NCBI RefSeq assembly: GCF_020171525.1
Contig: NZ_JAIVAI010000001.1
Location: 1 to 64,000, forward strand
Direction of reading: 5' to 3'
DNA from: Halobacillus yeomjeoni
GTDB taxonomy: Bacteria; Bacillota; Bacilli; Bacillales; Halobacillaceae
DNA length: 64,000 nt
Shown: positions 36,168-44,180 of the stretch, piece by piece
How positions within the stretch are numbered: position 1 is the first letter of the stretch
Layout of the letters: each line of letters opens with the position of its first letter
Position numbers and translations under genes: made by a program
Notes under the pieces: generated by a model
Database searches by the model: none
Told to the model about the DNA's origin: nothing
The model's input: only the letters and a program-made list of their open reading frames with translations

Positions 36168-36811
36168 GATGACATCCCTGGGTCTTTCGGCCAAAGGACT
36201 TCATAGCCTTCCTCTTCCAAGTCTCTTATAGTCGGCAGCGGATTCATCGTTTGTATTCTTATAACAATGATTTTGTAATCAGGATCAGGTTTGTAAGGGT
36301 AGATTAAAACCGAGCTGATGTTAACTTTTCTTTTTCCGAACACTTGAGTTACCTGCGGGAGAATACCCGGTTTGTTAATGACTTTTACTTCAATTTGAGA
36401 ACTTTGAACATTGGTCCCGGTCAATTGAATTAATGTGTATAACATGTCTTTTTCAGTGATAATTCCTTGCAGTACTTCATTCCGAGTCACCGGAACACAA
36501 GCGATTTCCTGTTCATAGAAAATGGAGGCCAGTTCTTCAACAAAGTCCAGAGGATGGACAGTTGTCACAGGCGTAGTCATAATGCTTCGAATAGGGTTTT
36601 GGAGCTCATCTGGTTCGTTATCTTTTTCGAAGATTGATGGGCTTGCATCCCTGACATCACGATCTGAAACAATGCCTATGACTCTGTTTTCCTCATCAAC
36701 GATGGGGATATGGCGGATATGGTGTTTGTGTAAAAGCTTTAAAGCCGTCTCAATGGTTTCATCAGGGGAGAGGGTGATTACCTCTCTATTCATGATTTCC
36801 TCAACTAACAT
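36164..36811 (-). CDS. acuB: AcuB, CBS-pair and ACT domain protein
   Basis: Protein of 215 residues. Two CBS domains (residues 1-60, HHIRHIPIVDEENRVIGIVS, and 75-130, EIACVPVTRNEVLQGIITE) are followed by an ACT-like domain (IEVKVINKPGILPQVTQVFG). CBS pairs bind adenosyl ligands, so it probably senses nucleotide state within the acetate/acetoin system. Its precise role is unknown. Start ATG at 36811; it lies six bases after acuA and overlaps acuC. Confidence 0.9.
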   Translation of the reverse strand: MLVEEIMNREVITLSPDETIETALKLLHKHHIRHIPIVDEENRVIGIVSDRDVRDASPSIFEKDNEPDELQNPIRSIMTTPVTTVHPLDFVEELASIFYEQEIACVPVTRNEVLQGIITEKDMLYTLIQLTGTNVQSSQIEVKVINKPGILPQVTQVFGKRKVNISSVLIYPYKPDPDYKIIVIRIQTMNPLPTIRDLEEEGYEVLWPKDPGMSS

Positions 36812-36817
36812 GCCTTT

Positions 36818-37468
36818 CTACCTCCTTGACTGTTTGCGGTATCGATGGCGGGTTAAAAAGCGAAGTGTATCAAATTCTTCTATGGACTCCTCGGAAACAT
36901 TTCTACCGATTTTAACCATTAAGCAGTTGGCAGGATGGGAGATAATTTCAGGATCGTCCGTAGGTGAAGGGGTTAGACCTCCGGATGCCATCATCTTCTC
37001 CATCACTTTTCTATAGTCCCATATGTTGAGTCCTGTTCCTTTCAAATCCCAGTGCCAGTAGTATTCAGTAGAAATAATGATATAGTTTTCCATGAATTCA
37101 TCCATCATGGAGATTTTCAATAAACGTGAGCCTATTCTTTCTCCTCTAAAATCAGGAATGACTTCAATCGCTCCAAGCTCGATCAAATTGTCCATGTTTC
37201 CTTCCGACCAACGCTCCAAAGGGTCAGGGTGAAGGAATGTAACGTAACCGACAATATTTTCATTGTTTCGTGCAATGATAATCCTGCCTTCTTCAAAATC
37301 AGCGATACTTTTTATTGCTTCAAATTGCTTTTCTGAGGGTCTGAACGAAGTTAGCTTTTTGTCAAATGTGTATTGGCTGAGTTCTTCAGAAGTAAGAGGG
37401 CCTTCGACTACTACTGGTCCTTGTTTTGAGTCGAACGCCTCAAAATGATACTTTTTTTCATGTTTCAT
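36818..37468 (-). CDS. acuA: AcuA, protein acetyltransferase (GNAT) for acetyl-CoA synthetase
   Basis: GNAT-fold enzyme of 216 residues; in B. subtilis AcuA acetylates and inactivates acetyl-CoA synthetase AcsA. The acetyl-CoA binding strand-helix is LGAIEVIPDFRGERIGSRLL (about 105-124, with the R/Q-x-x-G-x-G/R type loop), followed by ISTEYYWHWDLKGTGLNIWDY, typical of AcuA. The ATG follows AGGTGGTGACTGA. First gene of acuABC. Its substrate gene acsA, which I recall as its divergent neighbour in B. subtilis, is not next to it here. Confidence 0.92.
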   Translation of the reverse strand: MKHEKKYHFEAFDSKQGPVVVEGPLTSEELSQYTFDKKLTSFRPSEKQFEAIKSIADFEEGRIIIARNNENIVGYVTFLHPDPLERWSEGNMDNLIELGAIEVIPDFRGERIGSRLLKISMMDEFMENYIIISTEYYWHWDLKGTGLNIWDYRKVMEKMMASGGLTPSPTDDPEIISHPANCLMVKIGRNVSEESIEEFDTLRFLTRHRYRKQSRR

Positions 37469-37551
37469 TCAGTCACCACCTGGTAAAGATTGATTGAAAA
37501 TTATGGCTATTTCCAATTATACATGATATCTGGATTTTTTAAATTCTAGTG

Positions 37552-37587
37552 ATTAAAAAAAGCCCGGCCCTGGAAAGGCCGAGCTCA
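37552..37587 (-). terminator. terminator after the PBP gene
   Basis: On the minus strand, AGCTCGGCCTTT and AGGGCCGGGCT pair around a short loop with one or two wobble positions, followed by TTTTTTT. It lies just past the PBP stop. Confidence 0.88.
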
Positions 37588-37598
37588 TCTACTATAAA

Positions 37599-40500
37599 TT
37601 AGTCGCCTCCGTTGCCGGAGCCGCTGCCGTCACCGGAGCCGCTGCCGTCGCCGGAGCCGCTGCCGTCGCCGGAGCCACTGCCGTCACCGGAGCCGCTGCC
37701 GTCGCCGGAGCCACTGCCGTCACCGGAGCCGCTGCCGTCGCCGGAGCCACTGCCGTCGCCGGAGCCGCTGCCGTCGCCGGAGCCGCTGCCGTCGCCGGAG
37801 CCGCTGCCGTCACCGGAGCCACTGCCGTCACCGGAGCCACTGCCGTCGCCGGAGCCACTGCCGTCACCAGAGCCATTGCCGTCGCCGGAACCGCTGCCGT
37901 CACCGGAGCCGCTGCCGTCGCCGGAACCGCTGCCGTCATCGGAGCCGTTCCCACCACCGGAACCATTACCGTTACCGGAGCCATTGCCGCCGCTGGAACC
38001 ATTATCATTGCCTGAACTTCCGTTGCCGGAATTGTCATCATTCTTCTCTTTTGGTTTCGGTTCTGGCGCACCAGGGTTTCCGACCTTAGCTTGACCAGAA
38101 AGACCTGAAGAAGCGCCGAAGTAGTCCACAGCTCTTACTGCATAAATGCCTTCGCCACCAGAAAAGCTGAATGATGTTTTAACAGTACTGCCTAACAATG
38201 AGAAGGACCCACCAGGTTTTGATGCGCGGAAAATACGGTATCCGACTACATCGTTACTAGCAGATGCTTTCCACGTCAGTGTAGAACCACTTGCATTCAC
38301 TGTACCTGGAGCAGAAGGAGCTTTTCCGTCATTTTCAATCGTAGATACGGAAGACCCGATTGATTCTGTAGAAGGGAGCGCTACATTTTTCCATTTACTT
38401 GTGTTCGGCAGTAATTCTCTTAATACAGCTGGACTCGTATACCCGTTTTCCTTTAGGAATTCTGGACTGAGTGTCACTCCGCCGCCATCGATGATGAATT
38501 CTCTAGGTGTATTCGGACCTGCCACAACGAGCTGGTCTTTCACTTTTACAAAGTCTCCACTCATGAGACTGTCATCGACTTTGGAAGGAACATATTTAGC
38601 GTTGTAAATATCCGATTTAGCTAAACCGACAGATGAACATAAATCAGAAACCAGAAGTCCGGATGTAGCACAGTACGATCTTCTCACAATGCCTCCTGGA
38701 CTCTTGAAGTCCGATTTAGGAACCATTAATTCAGGTCTGATTTTTGATACAGCATTAACAACATCTGCCCATGCACCTTGAGTACGACTGCTGTAGCCGG
38801 AATCCAGTTTAGCGATTTTATCATAACCGGTCCACATACTTACCGTGACATTCGGGTTTGTGGCTACAAACCAGGAATCTTTGAAGTTTTGGGAAGTTCC
38901 TGTTTTACCTGACCAGTCTACGCCAGGATAAGACAGTTGACTCTTAACTCTTTGCGCTGTCCCGTACTCCAAAACATCTCTCATCATATCGAGGGTTAAA
39001 AAAGCTGTTTGCGGACTGAATACTTTTGTTTTTTCTGGTTTATTTTCATAGATGACTTCGCCGTCTTTCGTTTCGATCTTTTCAATCATATAGGCATCGA
39101 CGAAATCACCCATATTACCAAAGGTTGCATAGGCGTTCGTGTTCTCTTCAACAGTCATACCGTATTCAAGGGCACCTAGTGCAGTAGAGTAGTTAGTATA
39201 ATCATGTTTACGAAGGCTAGAAACACCCATTTTTTCCAAGTAATTTTTAACCGGATTTCTGTTTTTTATTTTGGCATATTGTTTCACAGCGGGCACATTA
39301 TAAGATTGAGCTAAAGCATAACGAGCCGATACAAACCCATGATAAGTTTTAGAGTAGTTATCAACATAATCATCAAGCCCAGGATATTTATATGGAACAT
39401 CGGCTATAACTGTGCCCGGTTGAGCCGCCCCCATATCCATGCTAGGTCCATAGACCAATAGTGGCTTCATCGTACTTCCAATAGACCGGTAGGCGTCCGT
39501 AGCGTGGTTCAATTGCTGGCGGTCGAAATCCCGACCACCGATGAAACCTAGAATTTTACCAGTCGCATTTTCAATGACCATGCTGCCGACTTCAACCGGA
39601 AGCGTTTCTGATACCGTTTCGCCTGAATCTACTTTATAAGAGACTGTCTTCTCCCTGCCGAATCGGTTTCCATAGTCATCCTTCACCTTCTGCATGACGT
39701 CGTAAACTTCTTTATCTATGGTGGTATGAATCTTATAACCACCTGAGCTTAGTCTGCGAGATGCAAGAGTCCTATATTCTTCAGCCAGGGCTTCATCTTC
39801 TTTCAAATCTTCCTCGGTATGTCCATTTTCCTTCATCAATTTCTTTTTAATAGCTTCTTCAGCACGTTCCTGCACTTCAGGAGTCAAGAAAGGATAAGTA
39901 CTGTTTGCAGTTTTCGTAGGTTTTGCCAAGTTCTTTTTAGTAATCTTGTATTTTTTCGCTTCTTGGTATTCTTCTTCTGTAATATACCCTGCTTCATGCA
40001 TACGTTCTAATACCTCATGCATGCGGTCGATACCCGGCTCTAAGCCTTCTTCAGATTTCACCGTGCCATCATTGAGGAACGGAGTGTAAGCGAATGGAGC
40101 TTGAGGCAGGCCGGCGATGAAGGCTGACTGAGCGATAGAAAGCTCGTCTGCATTCACACCGAAGATTCCTTGTGCAGCGGTTTGAATTCCCGCTACGTTT
40201 TGACCGTTTGCATTACGTCCGAACGGAACAATATTCAAATAGGCTTCTAAAATTTCATCTTTTTCAAAGAATCGCTCTATACGGAGAGCGAGCAGCATTT
40301 CTTTTGCTTTTCTCTCAAAAGATACTTCGTTCGTCAGAATCTGGTTTTTAACAAGCTGTTGAGTCAACGTACTTCCACCGGTTTTTACGGAGGAATTGGT
40401 CACTTCTTGAACGATTGCTCTCATGACTGCTTTAGGAACGACGCCTTTATGTTCATTAAAGTATTCGTCCTCTGTAGCAATCACGGCATTTTTTAAGTGA

Positions 40501-40847
40501 TCACTCACTTCATTAAGTTTGACCTCTTCACGGTAGAGGTCCGATCGCACTTTCCCTAATTTCGTTTTTTCATCGTTGAAGTACATGACGGATGTTTCCG
40601 CATAATTATATATATTGTCCTTCATTTCTTCTTCACTTCGCACGGTTTCATCCTTCACTAGAGAAGCGAAGTATCCAGCGCCGACTCCTCCTGCGAAAAA
40701 TAAACCGATGACTCCGATAATAATGAAAAACAATAAAATATTCCAGACTACATCAAAGGTGATCCGACTTCCTTTCTGGATCTTCTCTTTCTGCCATAAG
40801 GATGTAAAATCCCATTTATTCTGACCGTTCTTCGGGTTATCAGACAT
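37599..40847 (-). CDS. class A penicillin-binding protein with fibronectin domain and Gly-Ser-Asp repeat tail
   Basis: Bifunctional peptidoglycan synthase of 1082 residues. A short cytosolic start and one membrane helix (about 28-55) come first. A GT51 glycosyltransferase follows (ATEDEYFNEHKG, GGSTLTQQLVKNQ). The transpeptidase has SIGSTMK (catalytic Ser-x-x-Lys), the SYN-type motif AQSYNVPAVKQY and KTGTS. After about residue 830 come one fibronectin type III domain (LTWKASASNDVVGYRIFRAS) and a linker, then about 18-20 copies of a Gly-Ser-Gly-Ser-Gly-Asp unit. The ATG at 40847 follows AGGAGGTATTATT. The tail should lie in the wall outside the membrane. Confidence 0.92.
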   Translation of the reverse strand: MSDNPKNGQNKWDFTSLWQKEKIQKGSRITFDVVWNILLFFIIIGVIGLFFAGGVGAGYFASLVKDETVRSEEEMKDNIYNYAETSVMYFNDEKTKLGKVRSDLYREEVKLNEVSDHLKNAVIATEDEYFNEHKGVVPKAVMRAIVQEVTNSSVKTGGSTLTQQLVKNQILTNEVSFERKAKEMLLALRIERFFEKDEILEAYLNIVPFGRNANGQNVAGIQTAAQGIFGVNADELSIAQSAFIAGLPQAPFAYTPFLNDGTVKSEEGLEPGIDRMHEVLERMHEAGYITEEEYQEAKKYKITKKNLAKPTKTANSTYPFLTPEVQERAEEAIKKKLMKENGHTEEDLKEDEALAEEYRTLASRRLSSGGYKIHTTIDKEVYDVMQKVKDDYGNRFGREKTVSYKVDSGETVSETLPVEVGSMVIENATGKILGFIGGRDFDRQQLNHATDAYRSIGSTMKPLLVYGPSMDMGAAQPGTVIADVPYKYPGLDDYVDNYSKTYHGFVSARYALAQSYNVPAVKQYAKIKNRNPVKNYLEKMGVSSLRKHDYTNYSTALGALEYGMTVEENTNAYATFGNMGDFVDAYMIEKIETKDGEVIYENKPEKTKVFSPQTAFLTLDMMRDVLEYGTAQRVKSQLSYPGVDWSGKTGTSQNFKDSWFVATNPNVTVSMWTGYDKIAKLDSGYSSRTQGAWADVVNAVSKIRPELMVPKSDFKSPGGIVRRSYCATSGLLVSDLCSSVGLAKSDIYNAKYVPSKVDDSLMSGDFVKVKDQLVVAGPNTPREFIIDGGGVTLSPEFLKENGYTSPAVLRELLPNTSKWKNVALPSTESIGSSVSTIENDGKAPSAPGTVNASGSTLTWKASASNDVVGYRIFRASKPGGSFSLLGSTVKTSFSFSGGEGIYAVRAVDYFGASSGLSGQAKVGNPGAPEPKPKEKNDDNSGNGSSGNDNGSSGGNGSGNGNGSGGGNGSDDGSGSGDGSGSGDGSGSGDGNGSGDGSGSGDGSGSGDGSGSGDGSGSGDGSGSGDGSGSGDGSGSGDGSGSGDGSGSGDGSGSGDGSGSGDGSGSGDGSGSGDGSGSGNGGD
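37612..37980 (-). repeat. imperfect 18-bp tandem repeats encoding the (GSGSGD)n tail
   Basis: On the minus strand the unit is GGCTCCGGYGACGGCAGY, repeated about 18-20 times with mostly silent changes (GGC/GGT, TCC/AGC/AGT), ending in more diverged Gly/Asn/Ser units. It is much more GC-rich than its surroundings. Opposite-strand frames give artefactual PEPLPS and ATAAAP open frames. Confidence 0.95.
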
Positions 40848-40930
40848 AATAATACCTCCTAAAAAATCCACTCAATATTATAACACACCCGGTACTGTTC
40901 GGACATAAGAAAGGAAAACGTCTCATAGAT

Positions 40931-41056
40931 TTATGCAATAAATGGGTGAAATACCGCAATAATGCTTTCAAAATACGCAATAGGCGATACGAAAGCTTCA
41001 ATCCCCGCTTTAAATGTCGCAATACATCCACCAAATGACGCAATGATTAAACAGTC
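40931..41056. repeat. six 21-bp-phased degenerate direct repeats with GCAAT core
   Basis: GCAAT (or TCAAT in unit 4) recurs exactly every 21 bases, at 40935, 40956, 40977, 40998, 41019 and 41040. Units 2-5 also share a final AAA or GAA. Units otherwise differ strongly, so only the core and spacing are kept. The array fills the divergent interval between the PBP gene and tyrS, ending about 30 bases before the tyrS -10 box. The minus-strand reading gives leucine/arginine heptads, which is a by-product of the 21-base period. Confidence 0.8.
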
Positions 41057-41084
41057 TTTGCTTTTTAGTAAAACTTATGATAAA

Positions 41085-41090
41085 TATAAT
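41085..41090 (+). promoter_or_regulatory. -10 box of the tyrS promoter
   Basis: TATAAT about 15-20 bases before the T-box leader begins. A convincing -35 box at 17 bases is not obvious. Confidence 0.5.
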
Positions 41091-41104
41091 ATTACATAGT
41101 TGAA

Positions 41105-41338
41105 TAATCAGAGCAAAGAAGGATTGCAGTAGAAAACAAATCCATGGTTCAGAAAGCTGACGGTTGCTGGAAGTCAGACTATATTTGTTTTTGAATTACG
41201 ACCTGGAGCTATCTTCTGGTATGAATCAGAAGACGGTATATAAAAAAGCCGTTATCTAATGAAGTGGCACAAATTTGTGCAACAAGGGTGGTACCGCGAT
41301 AAGACCTCGTCCCTTTCCCAGGGAAGAGGTCTATTTTT
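41105..41338 (+). promoter_or_regulatory. T-box riboswitch (tRNA-Tyr responsive) of tyrS
   Basis: The conserved T-box AAGGGTGGTACCGCG is at 41285-41299, and the terminator AAGACCTC...GAGGTCT with a TATTTTT tail follows at 41300-41337. The 5' part shows stem I elements, with AGAGCAAAGAAGG near the start and GAATTACGACCTGGAGC at 41194-41210, where TAC (41197-41199) is the likely specifier codon. Uncharged tRNA-Tyr pairing would favour the antiterminator and allow tyrS transcription. Confidence 0.92.
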
Positions 41339-41401
41339 GTGGGTAAAACCACTGGAACGGCAAATCAACATGAATATGTAGTAAAAAAGAGGAGTGGTCA
41401 A

Positions 41402-42670
41402 ATGGACTTATTGAAAGATTTACATCAGAGAGGTCTGATCAACCAGATTACGGATGAAGAAGGTTTAGCATCTCATTTGGATTCAAATCAGGTGACATTA
41501 TATTGTGGATTCGATCCCACTGCAGATAGTCTGCATATCGGTCATTTGCTTCCAGTATTGATGCTTAAACGATTCCAGAAAGCGGGCCACCGTCCGATCG
41601 CATTAGTCGGTGGAGGCACAGGGATGATCGGTGACCCTAGTGGACGGTCCACAGAACGCCAACTGAACGATGCTGATGTGGTTAAAGAGTATAGTGAAAA
41701 AATCAAAGATCAATTGGCTAAAATATTGAATTTTGATGAAGGTGAAAATGCCGCGGTTGCGCGCAACAACTATGAATGGTTATCTGAAATGACGATTATT
41801 GATTTCCTTCGTGACACCGGAAAGCATTTTGGCATCAACTACATGCTTGCAAAAGATTCCGTGGAATCAAGAATAGAACACGGGATCAGCTTTACGGAAT
41901 TCAGCTACATGATTTTGCAGTCTCTCGACTTTCAACAGCTGCATGAGAAAGAAAACTGTACCCTTCAGATTGGTGGCAGTGACCAATGGGGAAATATTAC
42001 AGCAGGACTGGAGTTGCTGCGTCGTTCTGCAGCAGGGGAAGAAGAAGTCGAAGCTTATGGTTTGACGATGCCGTTGATTACGAAGGCAGATGGTTCTAAA
42101 TTCGGAAAAACAGCCGGCGGTGCGATTTGGCTTGACCCAGAAAAAACGACGCCATATGAGTTTTACCAATTTTGGATTAATGCAGATGACCGTGACGTCA
42201 TTAAATTCCTTAAGTTCTTCACTTTCCTGAGTATGGATGAAATCGCAGAGCTTGAAAAAGAAGTGGAAGAGCAGCCGGAGAAAAGGGTCGCTCAACGCAG
42301 GCTGGCTGAGGAAATGACGAAACTTGTCCACGATGAGGAAGCCCTTAAACAGGCAGAAAAGATCACAGAAGCTCTATTCAGCGGAGACATCAAATCATTG
42401 TCCGGCCAAGAGATAGAACAAGGTTTTAAAGATGTACCTGCTTACACTTCAGAAGATAAAAACCCGCAATTGCTACAACTACTCGTTGATGCAGGAATCT
42501 CATCTTCCAAGCGACAAGCTAGAGAAGATATTTCCAATGGAGCTATTTACATCAACGGAGAGCGTAATCAGGATATGAAGCATATGATCAATGAACAAGA
42601 TCGCATTGAAGATAAATTTACGATTATTCGCCGAGGGAAAAAGAAATATTTCTTAGTTCGTTACCAGTAA
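41402..42670 (+). CDS. tyrS: tyrosyl-tRNA synthetase
   Basis: Class I synthetase of 422 residues, the same length as B. subtilis TyrS. The HIGH motif is in DSLHIGHLLP (about residue 45), the tyrosine-binding region contains YCGFDPTADS and LQIGGSDQWGNI, and the KMSKS-type loop reads KFGKT (KADGSKFGKTAGG, about 232). A C-terminal S4-like domain (GISSSKRQAREDISNGAIYI) binds the tRNA. The ATG at 41402 follows GAGGAGTGGTCAA; the in-frame extension to 41339 lies inside the T-box leader. Confidence 0.96.
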   Translation: MDLLKDLHQRGLINQITDEEGLASHLDSNQVTLYCGFDPTADSLHIGHLLPVLMLKRFQKAGHRPIALVGGGTGMIGDPSGRSTERQLNDADVVKEYSEKIKDQLAKILNFDEGENAAVARNNYEWLSEMTIIDFLRDTGKHFGINYMLAKDSVESRIEHGISFTEFSYMILQSLDFQQLHEKENCTLQIGGSDQWGNITAGLELLRRSAAGEEEVEAYGLTMPLITKADGSKFGKTAGGAIWLDPEKTTPYEFYQFWINADDRDVIKFLKFFTFLSMDEIAELEKEVEEQPEKRVAQRRLAEEMTKLVHDEEALKQAEKITEALFSGDIKSLSGQEIEQGFKDVPAYTSEDKNPQLLQLLVDAGISSSKRQAREDISNGAIYINGERNQDMKHMINEQDRIEDKFTIIRRGKKKYFLVRYQ

Positions 42671-42687
42671 GCCGGTAAAATCTGTAT

Positions 42688-42727
42688 GAAGAAGCTGTCG
42701 AAAAATCTTCGACAGCTTCTTTTTTTA
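42688..42727 (+). terminator. terminator after tyrS
   Basis: GAAGCTGTCGAA and TTCGACAGCTTC form a 12-bp stem around AAATC, followed by TTTTTTT. Confidence 0.93.
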
Positions 42728-42732
42728 ACAAT

Positions 42733-43013
42733 GGCTCTGTTATAGTCTGTTGTTGATATTTTGAATGATTTCATACAGGACTAGGCTTGGGGGTTTTTTC
42801 AGTCCGTTTTGGTATCAGAGTGTGGGAGGAAGGGAAACAATTTTTCCGCGGGGGACGCTGAGCCTCCTCGAACTTTTTGTTCTCCGGGGTCTCACCTTGT
42901 TCTTTATTACCGTTATGAGTCTCCCTGTTTTCTCTATTCTTACTCACACTAACCCTTTTACGGAACTAGTTGAAGTAAGCTTACATGTGAAATAACTAAG
43001 CATTAACAGAGCC
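42733..43013. mobile_element. MITE-like element, copy 2 (281 bp)
   Basis: Bounded by GGCTCTGTTA and TAACAGAGCC, a perfect 10-bp terminal inverted repeat. The flanking octamers TTAACAAT (42725-42732) and TTATCAAT (43014-43021) differ at one base, as expected for an aged 8-bp target duplication. The sequence aligns along its whole length with copy 1 (23062-23351). The internal hairpin is kept (42862-42891, GAAC/GTTC core). It sits directly after the tyrS terminator T run. Non-coding, no transposase. Confidence 0.78.
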
Positions 43014-43085
43014 TTATCAATAAATAAAAGGAGTCTATAGTGTTTTACAAGGGAAGAAGTAATTAGAGATGTTGTTCACTAACCA

Positions 43086-43118
43086 TAAAAAAAACCACCG
43101 TAAAAACGGTGGTTTTCA
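43086..43118 (-). terminator. terminator after rpsD
   Basis: On the minus strand, AAAACCACCGT and ACGGTGGTTTT form an 11-bp stem with loop TTTT, followed by TTTTATGG. Confidence 0.9.
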
Positions 43119-43126
43119 GCTCGTTA

Positions 43127-43729
43127 TTAACGAGAGTAGAATTCAACGATAAGAGCTTCGTTGATTTCAGAAGGAAGCTCAGAACGCTCAGGGTAACGAG
43201 AATACGTACCTTCACGCTTGTCTTCGTCGAATGTAAGGTATTCTGGAACGAAGTTGTTGACTTCAATCGCTTCTTCAACGACGTTAAGTTTTTGAGATTT
43301 TTCACGCAGGCTGATCTCTTGACCAGGAGCTACGCGGTAAGATGGGATGTCAACGCGACCGCCATCTACAGTTACGTGACCGTGAGTGACCAGCTGACGA
43401 GCTTGACTGCGCGTACGTGCCAGGCCTAGACGGTACACTAGGTTATCCAGACGAGATTCAAGAAGGATCATGAAGTTCTCACCGTGGATACCTTTCATGT
43501 TTCCAGCCTCTTCGAATAGACGACGGAATTGACGTTCAGTCAGACCGTACATGAAACGAAGCTTCTGCTTCTCTTGAAGCTGAAGACCGAATTCAGATAG
43601 TTTTTTACGTTGGTTTGGACCATGTTGTCCAGGTGCGTAAGGGCGTTTTTCTAGCTCCTTACCAGTTCCGCTTAAAGAAATACCGTAGCGACGTGATTTT
43701 TTCCAGGTTGGACCTGTATAGCGTGCCAT
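43127..43729 (-). CDS. rpsD: 30S ribosomal protein S4
   Basis: Primary 16S rRNA-binding protein of 200 residues, the normal length. It begins [20 protein letters not shown], then [20 protein letters not shown], and the S4 RNA-binding domain is [20 protein letters not shown] and [14 protein letters not shown]. It stands alone on the minus strand, as in B. subtilis, and not in the large ribosomal operon. The ATG follows AAAGGAGGAAATTCCT. Autoregulation through its leader is expected (see the leader entry). Confidence 0.97.
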   Translation of the reverse strand: MARYTGPTWKKSRRYGISLSGTGKELEKRPYAPGQHGPNQRKKLSEFGLQLQEKQKLRFMYGLTERQFRRLFEEAGNMKGIHGENFMILLESRLDNLVYRLGLARTRSQARQLVTHGHVTVDGGRVDIPSYRVAPGQEISLREKSQKLNVVEEAIEVNNFVPEYLTFDEDKREGTYSRYPERSELPSEINEALIVEFYSR

Positions 43730-43912
43730 AGGAATTTCCTCCTTTATATTTTATTTTGCATAAAATAAGAACCGTGTGTCCTTCTGCCGTTGCTCATTAT
43801 GTTTTCATGCACCTTCGCCCCAGCAGCAGAGAGTTACGCGATGCACCTCATACAAAGAGGAACAAAATGATAACAACGTTGGATCACATAGGCTGCCATT
43901 TATTTTACACAA
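43730..43912 (-). promoter_or_regulatory. rpsD leader RNA (S4 autoregulatory region)
   Basis: About 180 bases lie between the rpsD promoter and its start. In B. subtilis S4 binds an equivalent leader and represses rpsD translation. Here several complementary segments are present, for example CTCTTTGTATGAG and GCTGCTGGGGCGAAGG near the middle. The precise fold was not worked out; the assignment rests on position, length and known B. subtilis regulation. Confidence 0.6.
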
Positions 43913-43917
43913 CGACC

Positions 43918-43946
43918 ATTATAATTTTTCTGGTGCAATAAGTCAA
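43918..43946 (-). promoter_or_regulatory. sigma-A promoter of rpsD
   Basis: On the minus strand, TTGACT (43946-43941), a 17-base spacer and TATAAT (43923-43918). A near-consensus strong promoter, fitting a ribosomal protein gene. Confidence 0.88.
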
Positions 43947-44180
43947 GGGAGTCATTCCGATGTTTTTACTTTCTTTTGAAAAGACTCTGTTCATTTATTG
44001 TACATTTTCAAAAAAAATGAAACAAGAAGATATCCAGATCTGTTGAAGTCTTTTGGCAGCTTCATGATTGAAATATGGAACAAAATCTCTATATATGTTG
44101 AAAAAGTGATCTTTATACCAGTAAAAGGAAGTTAGTAATGGTACAATATACATAACGATTAGAGAGACGGGTGAATGAAG

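Noticed and set aside
37592-38094. Long open frames opposite the PBP tail reading PEPLPS repeats (plus strand) and ATAAAPVTA repeats (other minus frame)
   Set aside because: They are by-products of the GC-rich 18-bp repeat in the PBP gene; the PBP frame continues from intact enzymatic domains.
40840-41043. Minus-strand frame with leucine/arginine heptads (LRHLVDVLRHLKRGL)
   Set aside because: The heptad pattern follows from the 21-base repeat period; it overlaps the PBP start and has no ribosome site of its own.
40931-41056. Possible CRISPR array
   Set aside because: Repeat cores are only about five bases with no long conserved repeat or unique spacers, and no cas genes are present.
42765-42995. 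76-codon frame inside MITE copy 2, with a similar frame at 23116-23328 in copy 1
   Set aside because: The frames share the end VSLHVK/VSSHVK only because the DNA is repeated; lengths and starts differ and there is no ribosome site.
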